Source: an uncultured Alphaproteobacteria bacterium (GTDB lineage Bacteria; Pseudomonadota; Alphaproteobacteria; Minwuiales; Minwuiaceae). Taken from it: 5,312 nt of DNA. The stretch spans positions 1 through 5,312 of the forward strand of contig CAJYBQ010000281.1 of NCBI GenBank assembly GCA_913064755.1, read 5' to 3'. The position numbers and the translations under genes are program-made. Below the pieces are notes generated by a model, which did no database searches, was not told the DNA's origin, and saw nothing but the letters and a program-made list of their open reading frames with translations. Positions 1-5,312 of this stretch are shown in pieces (positions within the stretch are counted from its first letter, which is position 1; each line of letters begins with the position of its first letter).

Positions 1-150
1 GGAATCATGCTACCCGGAATGGTCTCCGGCTGGATCCAGGAACAGCTCGGCTACCAAAACTTCTTCATCTGGGTCGTCATCTGCGCCGTCCCCTCCATCG
101 CCGCCTGCGCCTTCATCAAAATTGACGGAAGCTTTGGTCGGAAAGGCTGA
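1..150 (+). CDS. ampG: AmpG-family muropeptide permease (MFS), C-terminal fragment
   Basis: Base 1 is in frame and the reading frame is open to a TGA at 148-150, giving the last 49 residues. The tail has a hydrophobic segment (about residues 20-40, FFIWVVICAVPSIAACAF) preceded by SGWIQEQLGYQNFF and followed by IKIDGSFGRKG. This pattern of SGxxQExLGYxxFF, a last transmembrane helix and a cytoplasmic IKID tail is how I remember the end of AmpG permeases, which carry GlcNAc-anhydroMurNAc-peptides across the inner membrane for cell-wall recycling. Only the last helix is visible, so another major facilitator protein is possible. GC is lower and codon use less biased (GGA, CAA, AAA, ATT, TTT, GGT present) than in the genes beyond base 620, and a low-complexity tract lies between. 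It may therefore come from a different genome than the rest of the window. Confidence 0.72.
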   Translation, partial: GIMLPGMVSGWIQEQLGYQNFFIWVVICAVPSIAACAFIKIDGSFGRKG

Positions 151-555
151 CCGCTCACTTAAGTTTGGCGGAGCGAGTTTGCGACACTTCTGGCAGGGCC
201 TGCAACAACCCTCCCACTCTACCTGCGTTTTCGGCAAACCGCAGTAAATCAGACTCCAATCCCACCAAATCGTAGCGGAAGTTCGGCCGGTCGGCTTGCT
301 GCCCATCGTAGGTCCTACGCCGATGCGGGGTGGTACTCGGCGCAGGCCTATTTTTTAACCACGGTCCAACCGGCATTTTGTAGCGCCGCGTGCAACGCCC
401 GAACTGGGGGGGCGTGCGGGGGGGGGGTGGGGGGGGGGGGGGGGCAGAGCGGGGGGGGCGGGGGGCGCCTGATCAAGTCAGGCTGCGGTGTGGGGGGGTG
501 GTGGCGGAGCGTCGAGGGGCAGGCGGTGGGTTTGTGGGTGTGGGTGGTGTAGAGT
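151..555. other. Gene-free stretch: ordinary intergenic DNA, then G-rich low-complexity tract
   Basis: Bases 151-400 look like normal DNA of moderate GC with the terminator at 309-356. Short open frames exist on both strands (for example minus 376-155), but none has a convincing ribosome binding site or a family I recognise. From about 405 the sequence turns almost pure G: 411-470 is 47 of 60 G, with runs of 10 G (418-427), 16 G (429-444) and 8 G (451-458). From 481 to 610 it is G/T-rich (112 of 130 bases G or T, only 10 C and 8 A). I see no RNA gene, CRISPR or mobile element here. Confidence 0.7.
309..356 (+). terminator. Intrinsic (rho-independent) terminator
   Basis: Bases 309-323 pair with 337-350. 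TAGG (309-312) pairs with CCTA (347-350), T313 is bulged, CCT (314-316) pairs with AGG (344-346), A317 and C343 mismatch, and CGCCGA (318-323) pairs with TCGGCG (337-342). That is 13 base pairs with a 13-base loop, and six T residues (351-356) follow at once. It lies 158 bases past the ampG-like stop with no credible gene between, so it probably ends that transcript. The left part also contains the small palindrome CGTAGG-T-CCTACG (307-319), so a short dispersed palindromic repeat is an alternative reading. Confidence 0.6.
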
Positions 556-620
556 TTGTGCGGGATGGTGGTTAGGGTTTCGTGGGGGGTTTGGGCGGGT
601 ATGGGGGGGGCTGGGGGCCC
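405..620. repeat. Poly-G / G-T low-complexity tract, probable sequence or assembly artefact
   Basis: The plus strand is extremely G-skewed, without the balanced G and C of the flanking high-GC genes. It has long homopolymer G runs followed by G/T text, then returns abruptly to normal coding sequence at about 618-625. Miscalled bases read as G (the no-signal call in two-colour sequencing chemistry) would produce this picture. A genuine G-quadruplex-forming region is the biological alternative. The tract replaces the place where the N-terminus of the downstream oxygenase should be, and it also marks the change from the lower-GC left segment to the high-GC right segment. Confidence 0.6.
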
Positions 621-1251
621 GGTGCTGGTCGTCCCCAACGTCATCTCGCCCGATTTCTGCACCCGGCTGATCGACTACTACAAGGCAACCGGGGGGTCGG
701 AGAGCGGCTTCATGCGGGAAGTCGATGGCCGCACGGTCGGCATCATGGACAGCAAGTTCAAGCGCCGGTCGGACTGCATCATCGAAGACACCGACCTGCG
801 GGCCGAGGTGCGCGACGCGATCAACCGCCGTCTCTGCCCGCTGATCTTCCGCGCCTTCAACTTCAACGCGACCCGGCTGGAACGTTACCTGGTCGCCTGC
901 TACGACGAGAAGTCCGGCGGGTTCTTCCGTGCCCATCGCGACAATACGACGAAGGGCACCGCCCATCGCCGGTTCGCGGTGACGATCAACCTGAACGCCG
1001 AGGAATATGATGGCGGCGAATTGCGGTTCCCGGAATACGCCGATCACCGCTATCGCGCGCCTACCGGCGGCGCCGTCGTGTTCGGTTGCGGCGTGCTGCA
1101 CGAGGCCCTGCCCGTGACGCGCGGCACCCGCTACGCGCTGCTGCCTTTCCTGTTCGACGAGGACGCGGAGCGACTGCGGGAGGCGAACCTGTCGTTCCTG
1201 GACAGTGACCGGGTGATCAACCTGAACGACCCGGCCCCCGTCACCCCATGA
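556..1251 (+). CDS. 2OG-Fe(II) oxygenase (prolyl 4-hydroxylase-like), N-terminus unreliable
   Basis: This is a non-haem iron dioxygenase that would use 2-oxoglutarate and O2 to hydroxylate an unidentified substrate, probably in the cytoplasm since no signal peptide is seen. Counting from the TTG at 556 (231 residues), the double-stranded beta-helix spans about 107-201. The iron ligands are H127 and D129 in AHRDN plus the distal H182 in LHEA. R189 or R192 is the likely 2-oxoglutarate anchor, and Y111 starts the YLVACYD strand. A conserved-looking lead-in begins at GPVLVVPNV (residues 21-29). The first 20 residues are G/V/W-rich translation of the low-complexity tract, and an in-frame TAG lies at 550-552, so the true start is not visible; ATG at 565 or 601 are other options. 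From memory, relatives in Rhodospirillales carry a redoxin-like domain before the oxygenase domain, so this copy may have lost or hidden one. The stop overlaps the mltA start (ATGA), implying coupled translation. Confidence 0.82.
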   Translation: MCGMVVRVSWGVWAGMGGAGGPVLVVPNVISPDFCTRLIDYYKATGGSESGFMREVDGRTVGIMDSKFKRRSDCIIEDTDLRAEVRDAINRRLCPLIFRAFNFNATRLERYLVACYDEKSGGFFRAHRDNTTKGTAHRRFAVTINLNAEEYDGGELRFPEYADHRYRAPTGGAVVFGCGVLHEALPVTRGTRYALLPFLFDEDAERLREANLSFLDSDRVINLNDPAPVTP

Positions 1252-2420
1252 GCGCCGGCGGCGCGCGCGGGATCGCGGCACTGTCCCTGCTGCTCGCGGT
1301 GGCGCTGGCCGTCACGGCGGTTCTGCTGGTGCCGTCCCCCGAACGCGGGGGCGAGCCCGGGGTCGAGTACAGCCTGGTTCGCGGCAGCTTCACGGACCTG
1401 CCGGGATGGTCGACGGATGACGTGGCCGCAATCACGCCGTCATGGCTGCGCCACTGCGGTCGCTGGAAATGGCGCAAGGGAGACCTGGCGCGCGCCATGC
1501 AGACCGCCTGTGACGACCTGTCCGACGGCCAGACCGTGACGCACCGGTTCCTGCAGGATCATTTCGATGTCTGGACCTTGCAGGCAGACGGCCCCGGCCT
1601 GCTGACCGGGTATTACGAACCCACCTACCAGGGTCGCCGACAGGCGGAACCGGGCTTCGACACGCCCATCCTGCCGCGTCCCGATGACCTGATCACCGTC
1701 GACCTGGGCGCCTTCCGTCCTGACCTGAAGGGCACCCGCATCGCCGGACGGATCGAGGGCAAGGCGCTGCGTCCCTATGCAGACCGGTCCGCGATCCGCC
1801 GGGGCGCGCTGTCGGATCACGTCGATCCTATCCTCTGGCTGTCGGACCCGGTGGACCTGTTCTTCCTGCAGATTCAGGGGTCGGGGCGGGTGGCATTGCC
1901 GGATGGTGACGTGGCCTATGTCGGCTACGCGGCGCAGAACGGGCAGCCCTATCGCGCCATCGGTCGCGACCTGATCGCGAACGGGGCGATCCCGCGCGAG
2001 GAAATGTCGATGCAGGCGATCCGTCAGTGGCTGACGGCCAACCCCGACCAGGCCCACACGATCATGGACCGCAATCCGTCCTACGTCTTCTTCCAGGAAC
2101 GCACGGGGGTCAGCGGTGCCGTGGGGGGGGCGGGCGCGGAGTGGGTGCGACGTCGGCCGATGGCGGGGGACCGCAAGGTCTGCCAACTGGGGCGCCCCAG
2201 CGGCGTGCCCGCCCCGGCGCAGGGCCCCGCCCCGGCCCTCCCCCGCCTGGCAATTGCCGGGGACACGGGCGGCGCCATCCGGGGTCCCCGCCGTGCCGAC
2301 TTCTTCATGGGGGCCGGGGACGAGGCCGCGCGCCTGGCGGGCAGCATGAACCGCGCCCTCGACTTGTGGCTGCTCTATCCCAAGGATCTGACCCCCGAGG
2401 GGGCAGCGCGCGTTCAGTGA
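1248..2420 (+). CDS. mltA: Membrane-bound lytic murein transglycosylase A family protein
   Basis: MltA cleaves the MurNAc-GlcNAc bond of peptidoglycan and leaves 1,6-anhydroMurNAc ends, acting in the periplasm. The 390-residue product has one N-terminal hydrophobic segment (about 8-28) with no lipobox cysteine, so it would be membrane-anchored or secreted and not a lipoprotein. The MltA domain is recognisable by GYYEP (121-125), FFLQIQGSGRV (205-215) and NPSYVFF (276-282). The C-terminal 3D-type domain has AGDTGGAIRG, where D339 corresponds to the catalytic Asp of the family, followed by ADFFMGAGDEA (350-360). Length fits alphaproteobacterial members. No Shine-Dalgarno sequence is obvious; the ATG overlaps the preceding stop (ATGA), so translation is probably coupled to the oxygenase. 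Residues about 290-335 (bases 2111-2250, about 84% GC) look damaged: where relatives have an RSMAVDR...LGxPVW motif, this reads RPMAGDRKVCQLGRPSG. The frame stays open, so I call it intact, but that patch may contain base errors. Confidence 0.88.
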   Translation: MSAGGARGIAALSLLLAVALAVTAVLLVPSPERGGEPGVEYSLVRGSFTDLPGWSTDDVAAITPSWLRHCGRWKWRKGDLARAMQTACDDLSDGQTVTHRFLQDHFDVWTLQADGPGLLTGYYEPTYQGRRQAEPGFDTPILPRPDDLITVDLGAFRPDLKGTRIAGRIEGKALRPYADRSAIRRGALSDHVDPILWLSDPVDLFFLQIQGSGRVALPDGDVAYVGYAAQNGQPYRAIGRDLIANGAIPREEMSMQAIRQWLTANPDQAHTIMDRNPSYVFFQERTGVSGAVGGAGAEWVRRRPMAGDRKVCQLGRPSGVPAPAQGPAPALPRLAIAGDTGGAIRGPRRADFFMGAGDEAARLAGSMNRALDLWLLYPKDLTPEGAARVQ

Positions 2421-2427
2421 TCGACGG

Positions 2428-2454
2428 TGATCGGCAGCGACCGGCCACCGATCA
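2428..2454. terminator. Inverted repeat between convergent genes, possible terminator
   Basis: TGATCGG (2428-2434) is a perfect inverted match to CCGATCA (2448-2454) with a 13-base loop. It fills the 31-base gap between the mltA stop and the stop of the minus-strand NTF2-like gene, and its right arm includes that gene's stop codon (TCA 2452-2454). Position argues for a role in ending transcription from both sides, but no T tract follows on either strand. It could be a chance palindrome or a structure that protects the mRNA 3' end. Confidence 0.35.
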
Positions 2455-2877
2455 GGCGAAGTCCACCACCACGTCGCGGCGGCTGAACCGCCAGCCGGCA
2501 TCCGTGCGGCGGAACGTGTCGCGATAGACCCCGACCATTTCCGGCAACTGGGCCGGGCGCGTGGCGGCATCGTCGGGGTCATCATGGCGGAACAGCACCA
2601 GGTAGACCGTGCCACTGGCATTGTCCGCGTCCTGTACGTCGATCATGGCGTTGGAACAGACGTGGCGCGACCGCCGGGCCTTGTTGTCCTGCCGTACCTG
2701 GAAACTCCTGCGTATGGCATCGATGCCGACGAACTCGCGCTTGCCCGCCGCCCATACGCCATCGTCGGTGAACAGGTCCGCCGCATGTGACGCCTGTCCA
2801 TCATCGATCACGTGGCAATAGGCAGCCTGCAACCGTTCGCAGGCCCTCTGGATCACCCTCCGCTGCACGTCGTCCAT
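2452..2877 (-). CDS. NTF2-like / SnoaL-like domain protein
   Basis: A 141-residue protein with the shape of the SnoaL-like branch of the NTF2 fold: an N-terminal helix pair (residues about 2-35), the typical LFTDDGVWAAG segment near 36-46, a GIDAIRRSF helix near 52-60, the strand RHVCSNAMIDV near 72-82, and a closing strand pair ending GWRFSRRDVVVDF. Such proteins form a conical pocket and serve as small-ligand binders, isomerases or dehydratases, or as partner subunits, often in catabolic or secondary-metabolite operons. The exact activity cannot be read here. I chose the ATG at 2877 because GGGAG at 2890-2886 sits 8 bases upstream; a GTG directly before it (2880) is an alternative only 5 bases away. 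It is third in the minus-strand operon, 47 bases after the dehydrogenase stop. It is probably cytoplasmic, as no signal peptide is seen. Confidence 0.8.
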   Translation of the reverse strand: MDDVQRRVIQRACERLQAAYCHVIDDGQASHAADLFTDDGVWAAGKREFVGIDAIRRSFQVRQDNKARRSRHVCSNAMIDVQDADNASGTVYLVLFRHDDPDDAATRPAQLPEMVGVYRDTFRRTDAGWRFSRRDVVVDFA

Positions 2878-2924
2878 CACGCGATCTCCCTGCTGAAGGA
2901 TACATTGCCCTCATCGAACATCAG

Positions 2925-3590
2925 TTATTCCTGCTTGTTCCAGTACACGCGGCCTGTCTGCCCCCCTGCCCCGCTCTCCACCATCCAGCGCGCTGTCGGA
3001 TAGACATCCGCCGGATCCTGCGGCGCCTTCGGGTTCATGCCGGATTTAGTCGGACCCGGAATCAGGCCGTTGACGTGAACACCGGTTCCCAGCATCTCCC
3101 GCGACGCTGTCCGTGTCAGGGTGTAGAGCCCGGCCTTCGACGCGCCGTAGGCACCGAAGGCAAGCGCCCCGGCCTCACCCGCCCGCGACAGGGTATTGAT
3201 GATGTGACCGCCGCCCTGTTCCGCCATCAGGGGCATGGCAATCCGCATGGCCAGGAACGGACCGATCAGGTTGACCCGGATCAGCCGCTCGAAATCCGCC
3301 GGATCATGCTCCGTCAGCTTCGCGCGGACACCAAGACCGGCATTGTTGAACAACACGTCCAGTCGCCCGAAGTGTGTCGCGGCCAGCCGCACCATGTTCG
3401 CCGCCGCCTCCGGATCGGAGACATCGGCCCGGTGCGCCAGCAGATCGTCACCGGACAGCGCGGCAAGCCCCGCGTCGTCCACATCGACGGCCATGACCTT
3501 CGCGCCGTCGGCCAGGAACCCCTCGACCAGCGCCTTGCCGATACCGCTCGCCGCACCGGTGACCAGGATGACCTTTCCGCCGATACTCAT
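2925..3590 (-). CDS. Short-chain dehydrogenase/reductase (SDR), classical type
   Basis: A 221-residue Rossmann-fold oxidoreductase that interconverts an alcohol and a carbonyl with a nicotinamide cofactor. Motifs are complete: cofactor loop TGAASGIG (residues 11-18), D56 after the fourth strand, NNAG (82-85), and a catalytic set of N107, S135, Y148 and K152 (YGASK). Acidic D36 at the end of the second strand suggests preference for NAD(H) over NADP(H). The PG motif and a short tail (GRVYWNKQE) follow. At 221 residues it is somewhat shorter than the usual 240-260, mostly because the substrate loop after PGPTKSG is brief. The ATG at 3590-3588 overlaps the aminotransferase stop (ATGA), and a G-run at 3602-3598 could act as a weak ribosome binding site, so the two are likely co-translated. 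A link with transamination suggests it acts on the carbonyl product of its neighbour or makes that enzyme's substrate; this is inference. Confidence 0.93.
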   Translation of the reverse strand: MSIGGKVILVTGAASGIGKALVEGFLADGAKVMAVDVDDAGLAALSGDDLLAHRADVSDPEAAANMVRLAATHFGRLDVLFNNAGLGVRAKLTEHDPADFERLIRVNLIGPFLAMRIAMPLMAEQGGGHIINTLSRAGEAGALAFGAYGASKAGLYTLTRTASREMLGTGVHVNGLIPGPTKSGMNPKAPQDPADVYPTARWMVESGAGGQTGRVYWNKQE

Positions 3591-4957
3591 TTCATTGCCC
3601 CCAGCGCCGTTGGCGCGAAATCATCCAGCGCCTGTGTCAGCAGTTCCATGATCATGTCGATCTCCGCCTCCGTCACGTTCAGGGGCGGCGTGACCAGGAA
3701 ATGATCGCCACGCAGGCCGCCAAGCATGCGCCTGGAATAGATGATCAGCCCCCGGTCGTAGCAGGCCTGGGCGATGGCGTTGCCGGCATCGAGTTCCGGC
3801 GGCAGCGGAATGCGTGCCTGCCGGTCGGCCATCACGTCGAAGCCGAGCATCAGGCCCTTGCCGCGCACTTCCCCGATGAAGGGGAAACGATCGGCCAGCC
3901 CCTCCAGCCGCGCCTTCAGGATCACGCCCATCCGCGCCGAATTGCCGACCAGGTCGTGCGTGCCCAGCACATCCAGCACCGCAAGGCCCGCGGCGCAGGC
4001 CAGCGGGCTGGCGGAATAGGTATGGCCATGGGCATAGCCCCCCGAAGCCTCCACCAGCGACACCAGGTCCCCCCGTGCCATGACCGCACCCAGCGGCACG
4101 TATCCGGCGGCGAGTCCCTTGGCCATGGCCACGATATCGGGGTCTGCGGGCCAGTGTTCCGCCGCCAGGTACTTGCCCGTCCGGCCCGACCCGCACATGA
4201 CCTCGTCATAGATCAGCAGCAGGCCGTGGCGGTCGCAGATATCGCGGATGCGCTGGTAGTAGACATCCGGCGGGGTCAACGCCCCGGTCGCCGCACCGCC
4301 AACCGGCTCGACGATGAAGGCCAGCACCGTGGACGGTCCCTGGTGGATGCTCTCGGCCTCCAGCTCGTCGGCATAGGCCAGCGCCGCCTCGTCCTCGGAG
4401 ACGCCGGCCGCACGCTCGACAACGAAAGGTGCGCGGATCTTGGGCTGGTTCGGCATCATCGGCGCAAAGGGGGCGAACATGTCCGGGTCGCCTGTCAGCG
4501 ACAGCGCGCCAAGGGTCGAGCCATGGTAGGACGGGATACGCGAAACGATCTTGTGCCGGGTTGCCTCGCCGCGGGCGATAGCAACCTGCCGGGCCAGCTT
4601 GATCGCGCCCTCCACCGCCTCCGAACCACCGGAACAGAAAAACGCCCGGGTGAGGCCCTTGGGTGCCCCCAGGGTGGCCAGCCGGTCGGCCAGTCGCTCC
4701 GCCGGGCCATTCTTGAAATGGGTGCGGAAGGCGTAGCAGATGTCATCCATCTGCGCCTTCAGCGCGTCGATGACATAGGCGTTGCCATGGCCGACATTCG
4801 TGGTCTGCGGGCCACAACTGGCATCGACATACCGTCGCCCCTCGTCATCCCAGATGTAGATTCCCTCTCCCCGTCGCGCCACGGGGCGATCCGCCGTCGG
4901 CCAGAAGAACATGGATGAAGGTTCGTTGCGGCCTTCACGCGGGGTCATCTCGTTCAT
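3587..4957 (-). CDS. Class III (omega) aminotransferase, PLP-dependent
   Basis: A 456-residue fold-type I enzyme that moves an amino group between an amine or omega-amino acid and a keto acid through pyridoxal phosphate. Visible landmarks are the phosphate-binding turn CSGGSEAVE (108-116), YHGS (144-147), VEPVGGAATG (217-225), YDEV with D251 as the pyridine-nitrogen partner, AMAKG with K280 as the Schiff-base lysine, and HTYSASPLA (312-320), which supplies the threonine contributed from the other subunit. Length matches the family. The frame is open further upstream to base 5305, but I chose the ATG at 4957-4955 because a full AGGAGG lies 5 bases before it and protein similarity starts there. 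It heads a minus-strand operon with the dehydrogenase and the NTF2-like gene. The substrate is not decidable from motifs; taurine, beta-alanine, putrescine and diaminopelargonate aminotransferases share them. Confidence 0.94.
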   Translation of the reverse strand: MNEMTPREGRNEPSSMFFWPTADRPVARRGEGIYIWDDEGRRYVDASCGPQTTNVGHGNAYVIDALKAQMDDICYAFRTHFKNGPAERLADRLATLGAPKGLTRAFFCSGGSEAVEGAIKLARQVAIARGEATRHKIVSRIPSYHGSTLGALSLTGDPDMFAPFAPMMPNQPKIRAPFVVERAAGVSEDEAALAYADELEAESIHQGPSTVLAFIVEPVGGAATGALTPPDVYYQRIRDICDRHGLLLIYDEVMCGSGRTGKYLAAEHWPADPDIVAMAKGLAAGYVPLGAVMARGDLVSLVEASGGYAHGHTYSASPLACAAGLAVLDVLGTHDLVGNSARMGVILKARLEGLADRFPFIGEVRGKGLMLGFDVMADRQARIPLPPELDAGNAIAQACYDRGLIIYSRRMLGGLRGDHFLVTPPLNVTEAEIDMIMELLTQALDDFAPTALGAMK

Positions 4958-4962
4958 CGGTG

Positions 4963-4968
4963 CCTCCT
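4963..4968 (-). promoter_or_regulatory. Strong ribosome binding site of the aminotransferase
   Basis: The minus strand reads AGGAGG here, 5 bases before the ATG at 4957. This full Shine-Dalgarno match decides the start against the much longer open frame that extends to 5305 and crosses the divergent intergenic region. Confidence 0.8.
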
Positions 4969-5057
4969 GCAGGACGGGAACCCCGAACCTACGCCTGCCG
5001 GTGCCGGTTGCCAATCGCACGAGGCGCCCCGGCTTGCCGCTGGCGGTTGCGCCGGAT

Positions 5058-5087
5058 AGCCTTCCGCCAGAGGGAAGGCTTCGAAGC
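5058..5087. promoter_or_regulatory. Overlapping palindromes in divergent intergenic region, candidate operator
   Basis: AGCCTTCC (5058-5065) and GGAAGGCT (5073-5080) form a perfect 8-bp inverted repeat with a 7-base spacer. The end of its right arm overlaps a second perfect palindrome, GCTTCGAAGC (5078-5087). The site lies in the 157 bases between the divergent aminotransferase operon and the gene starting at 5115, where both promoters must be. A dimeric regulator site controlling one or both transcripts is plausible. A hairpin in the leader of the minus-strand mRNA is the alternative. No -35/-10 boxes are clear enough to call. Confidence 0.35.
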
Positions 5088-5101
5088 GGCCCGGGAATTT
5101 C

Positions 5102-5106
5102 AGGGA
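5102..5106 (+). promoter_or_regulatory. Probable ribosome binding site for the gene at 5115
   Basis: AGGGA lies 8 bases before the ATG at 5115. It is a moderate Shine-Dalgarno match at good spacing and supports this start. Confidence 0.45.
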
Positions 5107-5114
5107 AAACAGCG

Positions 5115-5312
5115 ATGAGTGATGACGGCAAGCCGGGCTGGCCGGAGGTGAACCAGGCCGGATCACCCCCCGCGGGTTCGCGGGATGCAGGGGCCAGTCC
5201 CGCTGACGAGGCTCCCGCAGCCGAAACCCCGCCGGGTGAGGAACACCTGCCCCTCGCATACCACGGCAGCCGCAGCCAGATGCGACGGATGCTTGGCCGC
5301 GACATGCTGCTG
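5115..5312 (+). CDS. Hypothetical protein, N-terminal part, runs off the window
   Basis: An ATG at 5115 opens a frame with no stop through the last base, giving 66 residues. The first 45 or so are rich in Pro, Ala, Gly, Glu and Asp (for example GWPEVNQAGSPPAGSRD and PAAETPPGEE) and look disordered, with no signal peptide. A more ordered, basic segment follows: LPLAYHGSRSQMRRMLGRD. I do not recognise the family. An AGGGA ribosome binding site 8 bases upstream and codon use like that of the other high-GC genes support it as real. It is transcribed divergently from the aminotransferase operon with 157 bases between, so it could share a regulatory site with it, but nothing visible ties it to that pathway. 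Confidence 0.6.
   Translation, partial: MSDDGKPGWPEVNQAGSPPAGSRDAGASPADEAPAAETPPGEEHLPLAYHGSRSQMRRMLGRDMLL

Noticed and set aside
155..376. 73-residue open frame on the minus strand in the left intergenic region
   Set aside because: The translation looks superficially protein-like, but another minus frame looks equally so. There is no good ribosome binding site, and it runs through the terminator hairpin.
429..444. 16-G run as a phase-variation (contingency) tract
   Set aside because: The surrounding 200 bases are also G or G/T low complexity with no intact start or promoter around the run, so a slippage switch is less likely than an artefact.
571..580. Telomere-like GGTTAGGGTTT motif
   Set aside because: Only a single copy in G/T-rich text with no tandem array; it is expected by chance in such composition.
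478..1281. 267-residue open frame on the minus strand across the oxygenase
   Set aside because: It is antisense to a gene with clear catalytic motifs; its C-terminal part is Pro/His low complexity from the G/T tract.
1440..2621. 393-residue open frame on the minus strand across mltA
   Set aside because: Shadow of a high-GC gene: it covers the MltA domain and part of the NTF2-like gene, and its translation resembles no family.
2787..3704. 305-residue open frame on the plus strand across the SDR
   Set aside because: Antisense to the SDR, whose catalytic and cofactor motifs are complete.
3701..4918. 405-residue open frame on the plus strand across the aminotransferase
   Set aside because: Antisense shadow of a fully motif-supported aminotransferase; its composition (R, H, G, Q rich) is typical of such shadows.
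4958..5305. Upstream extension of the aminotransferase frame to base 5305
   Set aside because: It lacks aminotransferase-like sequence, crosses the divergent gene start, and a full AGGAGG marks the ATG at 4957.

Overview
The window reads as a high-GC proteobacterial contig, most likely alphaproteobacterial (Rhodospirillales-like) from about base 620 to the end. That judgement rests on protein sequence style and strongly G/C-ending codons, not on a database search. The first 400 bases are less GC-rich (about 57% over 1-360 by hand count) and end in a near-pure poly-G/GT stretch. I suspect an assembly junction or a badly called region there, so the left edge may not belong to the same genome.

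Layout: (1) 1-150 (+), the last 49 codons of an AmpG-type muropeptide permease, followed by a convincing intrinsic terminator at 309-356. (2) About 405-620, a G-rich and then G/T-rich low-complexity tract with runs of up to 16 G, containing no believable gene. (3) 556-1251 (+), a 2OG-Fe(II) oxygenase whose catalytic domain is intact but whose N-terminus dissolves into that tract. (4) 1248-2420 (+), an MltA-family lytic transglycosylase overlapping the oxygenase by ATGA, with a degraded-looking GC-rich patch in its C-terminal half. (5) A minus-strand operon read right to left: class III aminotransferase (4957-3587), short-chain dehydrogenase (3590-2925, ATGA overlap), then an NTF2/SnoaL-like protein (2877-2452). 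It converges on mltA across a 31-base gap containing a perfect 7-bp inverted repeat. (6) A 157-base divergent intergenic region (4958-5114) with two overlapping palindromes. (7) 5115-5312 (+), the start of an unrecognised gene that runs off the window.

How the genes work together: the permease and MltA both belong to peptidoglycan turnover. MltA makes anhydromuropeptides in the periplasm and AmpG imports them, but the suspect tract between them means their adjacency should not be taken as real. The minus-strand cluster looks like a small catabolic or modifying pathway, with a PLP transamination producing a carbonyl, an NAD(H)-type oxidoreductase, and a small cone-shaped protein of unknown role. 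The substrate cannot be read from the sequence. I do not see a clear new system. The most useful observations are the probable base-call or assembly damage and the uncharacterised three-gene operon.
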